Assembly: GCA_020027875.1 (NCBI GenBank)
Contig: JAHRHA010000039.1
Span: 1 to 44,445 of the forward strand
Direction of reading: 5' to 3'
DNA length: 44,445 bases
Origin: Micromonosporaceae bacterium
GTDB lineage: Bacteria > Actinomycetota > Actinomycetes > Mycobacteriales > Micromonosporaceae
Part shown: one piece after another, positions 33,091 to 41,891 of the stretch
How positions within the stretch are numbered: position 1 is the first letter of the stretch
Layout of the letters: every line of letters begins with the position of its first letter
The notes under the pieces: model-generated
Database searches by the model: none
What the model was told of the DNA's origin: nothing
What the model saw: only the letters and a program-made list of their open reading frames with translations
Program-made: the position numbers and the translations under genes

Positions 33091-33971
33091 CCGCGACGCT
33101 GGAGTTGCTGCGGACCCGGACGGTCGCCGTTCGAATACGCGTCGGCCGCACCGGCTACCTGCTCGGCGCGGTGTGCGTCGCCATCTGCACGGTCATGCTC
33201 CTGCCCCTGGTCCTGTCGGTCTTCGCGTCCGTGAAGCCGACCGCCGAGGCAGCCGCCTCGCCACCGACCTACTACCCGCACGGCCTGAGCCTCGACAGCT
33301 ACCAGCGGCTCTGGACCTACCAGGAGGGCCTGCCCACCTACCTGGCCAATAGCCTCGGCACGGCGTTGCTGACGATCGTCCTTACCCTCCTGCTCACCGT
33401 GCCCGCGGCGTACGCGCTGGCACGGTTCCCAATCCCCGGCAAGGAGGTGATCTTCGTTGTCCTGCTGTTGGCGCTCATCGTCCCGTACCAAGCACTTCTG
33501 ACACCGATGTTCCTGATGTTCGCGAAGATGGGGCTGACCAACTCGCTGCTCGGTCTCGCCGTCCTGCACACGGCCATCCAGTTGCCTTTCAGCCTTTACA
33601 TCCTGCGCAACAGCTTCAGCGCCGTGCCACGGGAGCTCGAGGAAGCGGCCATAATGGACGGTGCATCGTCGTGGCAGGCGTTGCGCCGGGTATTTATCCC
33701 GTCGACGGTGCCCGCGATCGTCACCGTCGCGCTGTTCGCCTTCATCATGTCGTGGAACGAATTCCTCGGTGCCCTCGTCGTGATGAGCCGCAGCTCGAAG
33801 TTCACCCTCCCGTTGATCCTGGCCACCTCCCGTACCGAGACGAGTCTCGGTGGCACGGACTGGGGAATGCTGCAGGCCGGCATCACCATCTCGATCATCC
33901 CGTGCGTTCTTGTCTACCTGCTGCTCCAGAGGTACTACGTGTCCGGCCTGATGAGCGGAGCGGTCAAATGA
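33087..33971 (+). CDS. ABC sugar transporter permease 2 (MalG/UgpE type)
   Basis: GTG 33087 overlaps the preceding TGA (GTGA). The 294-residue protein has about six membrane spans, SVFASVKPTAEAAASPPTYY after the first, NSLGTALLTIVLTLLLTVPA, and the EAA motif ELEEAAIMDGASSWQALRRV followed by FIPSTVPAIVTVALFAFIMS and WNEFLGALVVM. This is the second permease. Its stop overlaps the GH127 start (ATGA), placing import and intracellular hydrolysis in one operon. Confidence 0.93.
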   Translation: MTATLELLRTRTVAVRIRVGRTGYLLGAVCVAICTVMLLPLVLSVFASVKPTAEAAASPPTYYPHGLSLDSYQRLWTYQEGLPTYLANSLGTALLTIVLTLLLTVPAAYALARFPIPGKEVIFVVLLLALIVPYQALLTPMFLMFAKMGLTNSLLGLAVLHTAIQLPFSLYILRNSFSAVPRELEEAAIMDGASSWQALRRVFIPSTVPAIVTVALFAFIMSWNEFLGALVVMSRSSKFTLPLILATSRTETSLGGTDWGMLQAGITISIIPCVLVYLLLQRYYVSGLMSGAVK

Positions 33972-35848
33972 GCACCAGTACGGTGTGGCCCTCGGCAACG
34001 GCGACTTCGCGGCTGCGGCCGCTCGAGTCCCCGCAGCTACAGATCGTCGACGGGTTCTGGGCCGACCGCCTGCGACTCAACCGGGAGCGCACCATCCCAC
34101 ACGGCCTCGACCAGATACGGCGCAGGGGAGCGCTCGACAACCTTGGGCTGGCGGCCGGCGCGCAGGGGGACTATCAGGCTCTCGCCGACTCCGCAGGCTT
34201 TACCTTTCCGTTCCTGGACTCCGACGTCTACAAGTGGCTCGAGGCGGTGGGCTGGGAACTCGGCCGGGCCGCGGATTCTCCCCTGGCGACGGCCGCCGAC
34301 GAGGTGATCGCCATCGTGGCGGCGGCGCAGCGGCCCGACGGCTATCTCAACAGCTACGTCCAGGTCGTCGGCGGGGGGACGCCGCACCGCGACCTCGCCT
34401 GGGGGCACGAGTTCTACTGCGTCGGTCACTTGATCCAGGCCGCGGTCGCCTGGCACCGCACGGTCGGTGACGACCGGCTGCTCGCGGTCGCGGTCCGCGC
34501 GGCCGACCGGATCGACGACGAGTTCGGGCCTACCGGAAGGTCCGGTGTGGACGGACATCCCGGAATCGAGATGGCGCTGGTCGAGCTGACGCGGGTCACG
34601 GGCGACCGGCGCTACCTGACGTTGGCCGCCCGGATGCTTGAGTTACGCGGCCACGGGCTGCTCGGGCACGGGCGGTTCGGCGCCCAGTACTGGCAGGACC
34701 ATCAACCGGTCCGGCAGGCCGCGACGGTCGCTGGTCACGCCGTCCGGCAGCTCTACCTCGACTGTGGCGCCGTCGATGTGGCCGTCGAACTCGACGACCA
34801 CGATCTGCTTGCCGCCGTGCAGCGTCGTTGGCATGACCTGGTACGCACCCGTACCTACCTGACCGGCGGTATGGGCAGCCGGCATCGCGACGAAGCCTTT
34901 GGGGATCCCTACGAGCTCCCGCCCGACCGCGCCTACGCCGAGACGTGTGCGGCTATCGCGAGCGTCATGCTCGCCTGGCGCCTGCTGCTGGCGACGGGTG
35001 ACGCAGGCTACGCCGATGCCATCGAGCGAGCCATGTACAACGGTGTCCTGGCCGGGATCTCGCTGACCGGTGCGCGGTTCTTCTACACCAACCCGCTGCA
35101 GCTGCGGACTCTTCGCGCCAGCGATCCGCCTGGGCACGGGGAGCGCGTCCCCTGGTTCCCGTGCGCGTGCTGTCCGCCCAACCTCATGCGACTGCTCAGC
35201 TCATGGCAGCAGTACCTGGCGACCAGCGACAACGCCGGGGTCCAGATGCACCAGTACGCCACGGCGGACATACAAGCGGACATCGCGGCCGGGGCCGTCC
35301 GGCTCTCGGTCCGCACCGACTATCCATGGAATGGTCGGGTCACCGTCCACATCGTCCAGACCCCCGATCAACCATGGACCCTGTCGCTGCGCGTGCCCCA
35401 GTGGTGCCGATCCGCGACACTGATCGGACCCGGGGGCGCCGGGCCTCGGGCGGCCGGCGAGGGATCGGTCGCGCTGTCGCGGCATTGGCAGCCGGGGGAG
35501 ACCGTCATCCTGGACCTCGACCTGCCGGTTCGCGTCACCGAACCGGATCCGCGAATCGACGCCGTGCGCGGATGTGTCGCCATCGAGCGCGGCCCACTCG
35601 TCTACTGCATTGAGTCGGCCGACGTGGCGTCGGACTCGCCGCTCGAAGAACTGCGATGGGATCCCGAGCGGCAGCCCGTGGCGGTAGCGAGGCCAGACAT
35701 CGGCGACGCCGTCGTCGGAGTCAACGTCCCGGTGGTCCCTCCTGGCTCCACCGATTCCAGCCCAGCCGCGACGGTGGCCGGCGCGATTCCGTACTTCGCC
35801 TGGGCCAACCGGAGGGTCCAGGGAATGCGGGTGTGGATTCCCCGCTAA
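33968..35848 (+). CDS. GH127 beta-L-arabinofuranosidase-like glycosidase
   Basis: The 626-residue protein is a DUF1680/GH127 enzyme: FWADRLRLNRERTIPHGLDQ, FPFLDSDVYKWLEAVGWEL, RTYLTGGMGSRHRDEAFGDP, and a C-terminal beta-sandwich. The zinc-cysteine active site known from Bifidobacterium HypBA1 (Glu338, Cys340, Cys417 nucleophile, Cys418) is preserved as AYAETCAAIAS (Glu325, Cys327) and PCACCPPNLMRL (Cys401, Cys402). No signal peptide, so it acts in the cytoplasm on imported oligosaccharides or glycopeptide sugars. The probable product is L-arabinose or a related sugar, which feeds the oxidative genes to the left. Coupled to the permease by ATGA. Confidence 0.92.
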   Translation: MSTSTVWPSATATSRLRPLESPQLQIVDGFWADRLRLNRERTIPHGLDQIRRRGALDNLGLAAGAQGDYQALADSAGFTFPFLDSDVYKWLEAVGWELGRAADSPLATAADEVIAIVAAAQRPDGYLNSYVQVVGGGTPHRDLAWGHEFYCVGHLIQAAVAWHRTVGDDRLLAVAVRAADRIDDEFGPTGRSGVDGHPGIEMALVELTRVTGDRRYLTLAARMLELRGHGLLGHGRFGAQYWQDHQPVRQAATVAGHAVRQLYLDCGAVDVAVELDDHDLLAAVQRRWHDLVRTRTYLTGGMGSRHRDEAFGDPYELPPDRAYAETCAAIASVMLAWRLLLATGDAGYADAIERAMYNGVLAGISLTGARFFYTNPLQLRTLRASDPPGHGERVPWFPCACCPPNLMRLLSSWQQYLATSDNAGVQMHQYATADIQADIAAGAVRLSVRTDYPWNGRVTVHIVQTPDQPWTLSLRVPQWCRSATLIGPGGAGPRAAGEGSVALSRHWQPGETVILDLDLPVRVTEPDPRIDAVRGCVAIERGPLVYCIESADVASDSPLEELRWDPERQPVAVARPDIGDAVVGVNVPVVPPGSTDSSPAATVAGAIPYFAWANRRVQGMRVWIPR

Positions 35849-35916
35849 CCCCTTCGCATCCAGCTCTCCTATCGCCCCCAAGATCGCCGTGATCATGATG
35901 TGACCGTCGTGAAACA

Positions 35917-35950
35917 GCGTCGATCATGACCTCCAGGTCATGATCGACGC
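35917..35950. terminator. 16-bp perfect hairpin between convergent genes
   Basis: GCGTCGATCATGACCT (35917-35932), CC, then AGGTCATGATCGACGC (35935-35950) is a 16-bp perfect inverted repeat with a 2-base centre. It lies between the convergent GH127 and lacI-type genes and can serve both as a bidirectional terminator. Upstream, GTGATCATGATGTGACCGTC repeats part of the arm imperfectly. Confidence 0.75.
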
Positions 35951-35964
35951 CAAGAGGGGAGGCG

Positions 35965-37077
35965 TCAGGCGGCGGTCGGTGGCGCGGTGGAGTCGCGAAC
36001 GATCAACGTAGGCTCGAACACGTCGAGAGACGGCCTTCGTGCGGCGTCCGGCTCACGCGCCAGGCTGACCGCTCGGGCGATCGCGTGACCGACGATCTCC
36101 GAGATCGGCATCCGCAATGTGGTCAGCGCAGGCACTGTGTGGGCGGCGATCAGGATGTCGTCGAAGCCCACCACGGACAGCCGCTCCGGAACTGTTGCGC
36201 CGAGGCTGTGCGCCGCGTGCAGCACACCGACTGCGACCAGGTCCGTCGACGTCGCCACGGCCGTGGGTGGCTGCGGGAGTTCCAGCAGCAGCCGCAGCGC
36301 CGCATCGCCCCCGGCCAGCGTGTTCGGGCAGCGCCTGAGGTAGTCGGGTGGGGCGTCGCCGAACCGGTCGCGCATGAAGTCGAGGTAGGCGTCCTCCCGC
36401 ACCCGGTAGTCACCGGGTAGTTCGGCACTCACAAACGCGATGCGTCGGTGCCCGAGACACTCGAGATGGCCAAGCCCGGCCCAGATGCCGGCCCGGTCAT
36501 CGGCATCCGCTGTCGGAAACTCGAGCGGACTCGTCCCCTGCCAGAGCGCCACCACGGGTACGAGCGACTGCCTCAGGTCGGCCAGTAGCTGCGGGTAATC
36601 CTGCATATCGCCGAGCAGGATGATGGCATCGGTGTGCCGGGTCTCCAGTACAGCGGTCAGGGAGACTACCTCGCTCACGCGGTCCGGTGCATGACCCAGG
36701 ACGACGTTGTAGCCATGGGCCATCGACTCGACCACCAAGGCCTCGATCGCCCCCGCGAAGAACGGGTCGCTGAAGTCCCGGACCACGGCGCCGATCAGGT
36801 TCGTTGAGGCCCCCCGCAGCCCGCGCGCCAGCGGGTTCGGCCGGTAGCCGAGTCGACGCGATGTCTGGATCACCCGCTCTCGGGTCTCCGGCGCGATCGG
36901 AACCCTCGTCGGGACGTTGTTGAGAACCCGCGACACCGTGCTCTGAGACACCGCGGCCGCGGCCGCGATGTCGCGCATCGTCACCACCGGTCGCCGGACA
37001 ACCGACGGCGCCGATGCTTCGATCGGACCAGGTAGGTCCTCCGGCGTCGAGCCGGGATCATGCACCTTGCGCGGCAT
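35965..37077 (-). CDS. LacI family transcriptional regulator
   Basis: The 370-residue protein has VTMRDIAAAAAVSQSTVSRV and LNNVPTRVPIAPETRERV (HTH and hinge approach), then the periplasmic-binding-protein-like effector domain (LIGAVVRDFSDPFFAGAIEA, GHRRIAFVSAELPGDYRVRE, PTAVATSTDLVAVGVLHAAH, VGFDDILIAAHTVPALTTLR). A 32-residue leader before the HTH is longer than usual; a later start is possible. The shared 12-mer upstream of its own gene and of the importer operon suggests it represses both until a sugar binds. Confidence 0.93.
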   Translation of the reverse strand: MPRKVHDPGSTPEDLPGPIEASAPSVVRRPVVTMRDIAAAAAVSQSTVSRVLNNVPTRVPIAPETRERVIQTSRRLGYRPNPLARGLRGASTNLIGAVVRDFSDPFFAGAIEALVVESMAHGYNVVLGHAPDRVSEVVSLTAVLETRHTDAIILLGDMQDYPQLLADLRQSLVPVVALWQGTSPLEFPTADADDRAGIWAGLGHLECLGHRRIAFVSAELPGDYRVREDAYLDFMRDRFGDAPPDYLRRCPNTLAGGDAALRLLLELPQPPTAVATSTDLVAVGVLHAAHSLGATVPERLSVVGFDDILIAAHTVPALTTLRMPISEIVGHAIARAVSLAREPDAARRPSLDVFEPTLIVRDSTAPPTAA

Positions 37078-37105
37078 CGGCGCAACGATAGCATCTGAAT
37101 GCGGT

Positions 37106-37117
37106 CATACGATTGCA
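37106..37117 (-). promoter_or_regulatory. Candidate autoregulatory LacI site
   Basis: CATACGATTGCA here is the exact reverse complement of TGCAATCGTATG at 30673-30684. It lies 29 bp before the regulator's ATG, in the expected promoter region. Confidence 0.6.
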
Positions 37118-37157
37118 GGCACCGTGCCAGACGCATTGCCATTGGTTGCGTCAGCTC

Positions 37158-37358
37158 GTGACCGTGAGCATTTCCATCACGTTGGACGACGAGCTGGGCG
37201 AGGATCTCAACGCTGCTGTAGCAGGTGGCAGCGTTCCGCGCTCGTTGCTGAGGCAATTCGCGACTATCTAGACCGTCGTACCGTCGCTGCTGCGGCCGTG
37301 GCATGCCTCCCTCTCAGGCGACGATGCCGCCGCGTTCGCAGACTTCAACGCCGCGTGA
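37158..37358 (+). pseudogene. Ribbon-helix-helix antitoxin, twice frameshifted
   Basis: GTG 37158 starts TVSISITLDDELGEDLNAAVAGGS; a second frame continues SALVAEAIRDYLDRRTVAAA; a third gives WHASLSGDDAAAFADFNAA and TGA at 37356-37358. Joined, these make a typical type II antitoxin (SITLDxELAxxLxAAVAxGxxxxxVAEAIRxxL). At least two length changes are needed. No toxin is adjacent. It lies between the lacI-type gene and a broken hydrolase. Confidence 0.6.
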
Positions 37359-37361
37359 TAG

Positions 37362-38250
37362 CTAAGCGAAGCGTTGAACGAACGCGAGAGCGATGTCGGC
37401 GACGTCCCGCCAGCCACCGTCGATCGTCAGGGAGTGTCCCCGGTTCGCGATCTCGACGAACTCGGTCACGCCTTCGTTGCGTTGCTGGCGGTGGTATGCG
37501 GCTTCGGAGATTGCCCGCGGAACGGTGTGGTCCCGCTCGCCGGAGATGATCAGCACCGGACCTCGTTGCGGGTTCTCCGTGTCGACCTTCGCCTCGGTCC
37601 AGGGGTTGAGATTGGCGGTTGCCGCCTGGAACAGTGGCGCACCCGCGGCGGGCACCGCGAACGTCTCGTAGAGCTGCTTGGCCTCGTTCTCGCCTACGGC
37701 ATTGGCGAAGGCGAACCGGAACTGGTCGTAGGTGAGGGGCACCGCCCGGTGCCGGTTGGCCGGGTTGCCGAGGACGGGCGCTGAGGACTTCAGCGACGAG
37801 AAGGGCAGCGGGAGCACGCCGCGGAACGGCGCGCCGTCGATCGCCACGGTGGCCGACGACAAGCCCCGGCCTGATTTGCGCGAGCAGACCACCGGAGGAG
37901 TGGCCAATGACCGCCGGCTTCTTCTCCAGTCTGGCGATGACGGCCCCATAGTGGTCGGCCACCTGACCGATGGTCTTGTTCGCGAACACCTCAGGATGGG
38001 CCTGGGCCTCCTCGACCGTGTTCGGGTCGTCCGGCCATCCGGGCGTCAGCGGCGCATAGCCGGCCGCCTCGAATACCTCCGCCCACCGGTCCCAGCTGCT
38101 CGGCAGGAGCCAGAGACCATGGATGAAGACGACCGGTGTGCGGCCGGTCGCGTTAGCTTGGTCGACCTCATCCAGGGTGGTGGCTGGGATCTGCGGCGTG
38201 GCTTCAGACGGTTCGCTGCGACCAGCGTGCGGCGGGTGCAGCTTGGTGCG
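37362..38250 (-). pseudogene. Alpha/beta hydrolase, no start codon and internal frameshift
   Basis: The leftward frame opens right after a TGA and reads IPATTLDEVDQANATGRTPV, VFIHGLWLLPSSWDRWAEVF, EAAGYAPLTPGWPDDPNTVE, and AVIGHSSGGLLAQI (nucleophile elbow). Near 37877 the frame breaks; one over it continues GRGLSSATVAIDGAPFRGVL, LTYDQFRFAFANAVGENEAK, GPVLIISGERDHTVPRAISE (acid) and IANRGHSLTIDGGW (His). All catalytic elements survive, but no in-frame ATG, GTG or TTG exists between the TGA at 38251-38253 and position 37989. Recently inactivated, or mis-sequenced. Confidence 0.8.
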
Positions 38251-38264
38251 TCACTCAGCGATTG

Positions 38265-38721
38265 TCATCCGGTCAGCGGTGTGATGTTGTAGTTCATCCG
38301 GAAGAAGTTGTCGGGGTCGTACTGTGCCTTGACCCGGCCGAGTTTTTGCGTACTTCTCCGGCCCGCCGAAGGCTTCGACGACTCGGTCCATCTCGTCGAA
38401 GGTGAGCATGTTGACGTAGATTCCCTTACCGACCCACGGCGCGAGCTCGCTGACGATCTTCCGAGTCCGCTCGATGTAGTCCTGATCGTCGGCCGGGTCG
38501 TCCCAGCTCATCGCGAAGTTCAACCACATCAGGTACTCACGGTTCGAGAACGCGGTGGCGTCCTCCGCGACGTCGCCGATCGCTCCGCCGACGCCGATGA
38601 TCTCGACCTCGCCGTGCTTCGGCATGTCCTTCCAGAAGTCGACGAGAGTGTCGATCGCGTCGTCGGTCAGCTCCGATACGTCCAGGGGTACGCCGGGGTA
38701 TACAGCAGCTTCCTCCTGCAC
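38265..38721 (-). pseudogene. FAD-linked oxidase (BBE domain) C-terminal fragment, frameshifted
   Basis: [60 protein letters not shown] and MDRVVEAFGGPEKYA are the berberine-bridge-type C-terminal domain of a flavin oxidase. An extra A in the AAAAA run near 38348 shifts the frame; one base over it ends KLGRVKAQYDPDNFFRMNYN ITPLTG with TGA at 38265-38267, exactly the family ending. The FAD-binding N-terminal 300 or so residues are absent; from 38707 the DNA is unrelated. Confidence 0.8.
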
Positions 38722-38841
38722 GCCGAAACGGGACGCCGAACGCTACGGCGTGCCCGCGCACGAGATCCTCCAACGCGTCGGCGAAGCCGGCTATGTCGGC
38801 GGTCAGGAAGACATGATCATCGATATCGCGATCCAACTCGC

Positions 38842-39183
38842 TCAGGACCAGGCGGATGGCTCCGCCATCATCTCGTCCTCGAACACGCCATAGGGCACAC
38901 CGCCGGACGTGTAGCCCGCGACGAAGTATCTCCTTCCGTCCAGCATGATCCACCAGTCTGCGTCGATATCGTCGGCGAACTGCTTGGCCTTGCGGCGCGG
39001 GGCAGATGGCGGCCGCTGCGCCCACTTCTCGGCGGAGGGAGGAAGGGGAAGGCCGATCGCCGCGAGCTCGGCGTAGGCGGTGTAGGCGTCGACGCCATAA
39101 CGCTTCGCGTAGGCCTTCACTGTGACCGTCGCGCCAGATCGGATCCAGTTACGCGCCGACTCCAGGCGTTGCTGCTTGCGCAT
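38842..39183 (-). CDS. Small conserved hypothetical, HTH-like
   Basis: The frame reads [20 protein letters not shown] then [40 protein letters not shown] and [32 protein letters not shown]. The N-terminal half resembles a helix-turn-helix ([17 protein letters not shown]). I recall similar short proteins scattered through actinobacterial genomes, without known function. The start is uncertain: in-frame ATGs at 39240, 39204 and 39183 all lack a clear ribosome site; 39183 precedes the conserved MRKQQ. Confidence 0.65.
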   Translation of the reverse strand: MRKQQRLESARNWIRSGATVTVKAYAKRYGVDAYTAYAELAAIGLPLPPSAEKWAQRPPSAPRRKAKQFADDIDADWWIMLDGRRYFVAGYTSGGVPYGVFEDEMMAEPSAWS

Positions 39184-39284
39184 CCGATGACGCCGCGGCT
39201 GCATGCAGGAATGGTACGAGATATGTGAGCGCGCATGCACGTACTCCCGCGGGCGACGCGCGAGGAATTAGAGGGCCGTTCGAC

Positions 39285-39753
39285 TAGTGGTCACCTAGTC
39301 ACCGGGCTCCGGCCGGCGCTGGCTGCTGCTGGTTGGTATTTCCGGTGTATTACTCGGAGTGACCGACAGCCAGCGACCTGGACCATAAACCTTGCCCTTC
39401 GTTTGCTCTGCTCACTGGGAGGCAACACCGCGATGAGCTGGGACTTCGCCTTATTGACACATTACATCTACCGTCACTGATATAACGCAGGGTTGCCGGA
39501 GCCGGGCCGGAGGGACGCTCACCACAGCACGTCGCTCGTTGCGGGCGCACCTCTCGGTCACCAGACGCGATGGGTCGTACGGGCAAAGCCGCAGCTCAGG
39601 GCTGTGCTTCCTGCCGGTGAACAGAGCAAACGGCCCCGAAGGTTTGTGGCCGAGGTGCCGGCTCCCCATTACTCTGCGCAACCGCCGCGAGATAGAAAGA
39701 AAGGAGGACCGGCGCCGGTCCGACCCGCGACGAACTAACGGGGGCAACCACTA
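39285..39753. mobile_element. TA-flanked fold-back (MITE-like) element, copy 2
   Basis: The element proper is 39287-39751 (465 bp), sitting in CTAG at both ends with TA duplicated (39285-39286 and 39752-39753). Termini: left GTGGTCACC, right inverted GTGGTTGCC. The left arm (39287-39499) matches the arm at 15368-15584 and, inverted, 1918-2113; the right arm (about 39565-39751) matches 15718-15902. Arms share the core GAGCAAACG in opposite orientation. No transposase. The right TA is one base from the stop codon of the helicase gene. Confidence 0.78.
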
Positions 39754-39754
39754 G

Positions 39755-41773
39755 TCATGTCCACAGTTCGTCCAGGGTCGGTAGCGCTATCCGCACCGCG
39801 GTGCTGGCAGGTATGCGCGCGGCTGCATTGCGTGGACGGTCTTCGTGGATGTCCATTGTGGCGATCGCCGTGTCGTCGAGGAATCTGCTGGCCGGGGCGT
39901 AGCTGTGTTTGTCGTCGTACGCGCGACGGTGGTGCGGCATGCGCAACGGGGTGTAGATCGAGAGCTCGTCCCGGGCCCGGGTCGCGGCAACGTAGAAGAG
40001 GCGTTGTTCCTCGGTCAGGCCGGTGCCCGTGGACAGGGCCATGTCGGAGGGGAACGCGCCATCGATGACGTGGATGACGTGGACGCAGTTCCATTCCAGG
40101 CCTTTGGCGGAGTGGATGGTGGACAGCACGAGAAAGTCCTCCTCCAAGTGCGGCGGGCCGGCGAGGTCACTGGTCGAGGCGGGTGGGTCGAGGGTGAGGT
40201 TGGCGACGTAGTCAGCCAGTGTGGGCGAGTTGGCCGCGGCGCTGACGAGCCGATCGAGGTCGGCGAGCCGGGCGGCGTGGTCGGGGTAGCGCACGGTCAG
40301 CAGCGGCCGCAGCATCTCGAGGATGCGTTCGGCCCGGGCCGCCACGGTGGGCTGCTGGCGGGCGGCGGTGAGCGCATCGAGGGTGCCGGCGAGTGCGGTG
40401 CGGGTACGCGCGGGTGCCGCCGCGACGACGAAGGGATGCCGTAGTTCGGTGTCCGGCTCGCCCGGCCCCAACGCGGCGAGCAGGGTACGGGCCTTGGCCG
40501 GGCCGATGCCATCGTGCAGGCGCAGCAGCCGGAACCACGCGATCTCGTCGAGCCGGTTGTCCAGTAGCCGCACGCTGGCGATGAAATCCTTCACGTGGGC
40601 TGCCTCGAGGAACTTCAGTCCACCGAACTTGACGAAGGGCACCCGACGGGCGGTCAGTTCAATCTCGAGCAGGTCGCTGTGGTGCGCGGCGCGCATGAGT
40701 ACAGCCTGGTCTTTGAGCGCCCGGCCCTCTTCGGCGGCGTCGAGGACGGCGTCGACGACCAGACGCGCCTCGGCCGAAGCGTCATGGCATCGCACGAGGC
40801 GGGGGCGGGACCCGCCGTCACGGTCAGAACGCAGCTGTAGCCGTTGCCCGCCCGCTGATGGCCGTACCGCGTTGGCCAGGTGGAGAATCTGCTGGCGGGA
40901 ACGGAAGTTCTGCTCCAGACATACGGTTCGCGCGGCCGGAAGGTCGGCCGACAGTTCCAGCAGGTGCCGGCTGTCAGCACCCCGGAACCCGTACACCGCC
41001 TGGGCGTCGTCGCCGACGACAGTCAGCCCGGCGCCCTCGGGGCGCAACTGCCGGACGATGTCGACCTGGATCTGGTTGACGTCCTGATACTCATCGACCA
41101 GGACATGATCCCAGCGTGCCGCCATGGCCGGGCCGAGCCCTGGGTCGGTCAGCAGCGCGCGCCAGCCGAGCAGCAGGTCGTCGAAGTCGAGCAGCGACTG
41201 CGTGCGTTTACGCGTGACATAGCTACGGAACAAGTCAAGGATTGCGGCGGTGTGCGGCTCGCACCACGGGAACAGTTCAGTGATGACGTCCCGCGCCGGT
41301 TGGGTGGTGTTGACCGACCGGGAGTAGATGTCGAGTAGCGTCTCGCCGCGCGGAAACCGCTGCGCGCCGCCGGCGAGCCCGTGCTCGTGACGTAGCAGGT
41401 CCACCAGGTCGCGGGCGTCGGCCGGGTCGAGGACCGATAGCGCCGGCGACAGGCCAAGGGTCTCGGCGTGCGCGGACACGAGCCGGTAGGCGACCGCGTG
41501 GAACGTTCCGCCCCATAGTTTGCGGGCCGCGTCACGCCGGTCGCAGATCGCCGCGGCGCGGGCCAGCATCTCGTCGGCCGCTCGGCGGGTGAACGTCAGC
41601 AGCAGGATGCGTTCGGGGTCGACGCCACGGTCGATGAGCGCGGCGACCCGGGAGACCAGGGTGCGGGTCTTGCCGGTGCCGGCGCCGGCCACCACGATCA
41701 ACGGGCCGTCGCCGTGCGTGGCGGCGGCGAGCTGCGCGTCATCGAGGCCTGCATCCCAACGTGAGTCGAACAT
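39755..41773 (-). CDS. UvrD/Rep-type superfamily 1 DNA helicase
   Basis: From ATG 41771-41773 the 672-residue protein shows all key SF1A motifs: PLIVVAGAGTGKTRTLVSRV (Walker A at about 30-36), LLLTFTRRAADEM (Ia), DHVLVDEYQDVNQIQVD (Walker B), LTVVGDDAQAVYGFRGAD (III), CLEQNFRSRQQILHLAN (IV), LSTIHSAKGLEWNCVHV (V) and LFYVAATRARDEL (VI). It is shorter than E. coli UvrD and has a short C-terminus. It likely unwinds DNA 3' to 5' in repair. The open frame extends 61 codons upstream without similarity. A repeat element abuts its stop codon. Confidence 0.92.
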   Translation of the reverse strand: MFDSRWDAGLDDAQLAAATHGDGPLIVVAGAGTGKTRTLVSRVAALIDRGVDPERILLLTFTRRAADEMLARAAAICDRRDAARKLWGGTFHAVAYRLVSAHAETLGLSPALSVLDPADARDLVDLLRHEHGLAGGAQRFPRGETLLDIYSRSVNTTQPARDVITELFPWCEPHTAAILDLFRSYVTRKRTQSLLDFDDLLLGWRALLTDPGLGPAMAARWDHVLVDEYQDVNQIQVDIVRQLRPEGAGLTVVGDDAQAVYGFRGADSRHLLELSADLPAARTVCLEQNFRSRQQILHLANAVRPSAGGQRLQLRSDRDGGSRPRLVRCHDASAEARLVVDAVLDAAEEGRALKDQAVLMRAAHHSDLLEIELTARRVPFVKFGGLKFLEAAHVKDFIASVRLLDNRLDEIAWFRLLRLHDGIGPAKARTLLAALGPGEPDTELRHPFVVAAAPARTRTALAGTLDALTAARQQPTVAARAERILEMLRPLLTVRYPDHAARLADLDRLVSAAANSPTLADYVANLTLDPPASTSDLAGPPHLEEDFLVLSTIHSAKGLEWNCVHVIHVIDGAFPSDMALSTGTGLTEEQRLFYVAATRARDELSIYTPLRMPHHRRAYDDKHSYAPASRFLDDTAIATMDIHEDRPRNAAARIPASTAVRIALPTLDELWT

Positions 41774-41891
41774 CCGTCCGACGGTACGGCATAGATCGTG
41801 ACAGCCCAACCCGCCCCGCCGGCCAGGTCGCCATCTTTCATCAACGGACCTCGACCACGCGGCTCGCCTGGGCGCGGCCACCCGCCCAACG

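Noticed and set aside
38722..38880. Rightward fragment [20 protein letters not shown]... resembling a transposase or regulator HTH
   Set aside because: Only about 45 residues, no start, and overlaps the end of the opposite gene; resemblance too weak to assign.
39464..39490. TTGACA...TATAAC as a promoter in repeat copy 2
   Set aside because: The boxes are 21 bases apart, too far for a normal sigma-70-type promoter, and they are not kept in the other copies.
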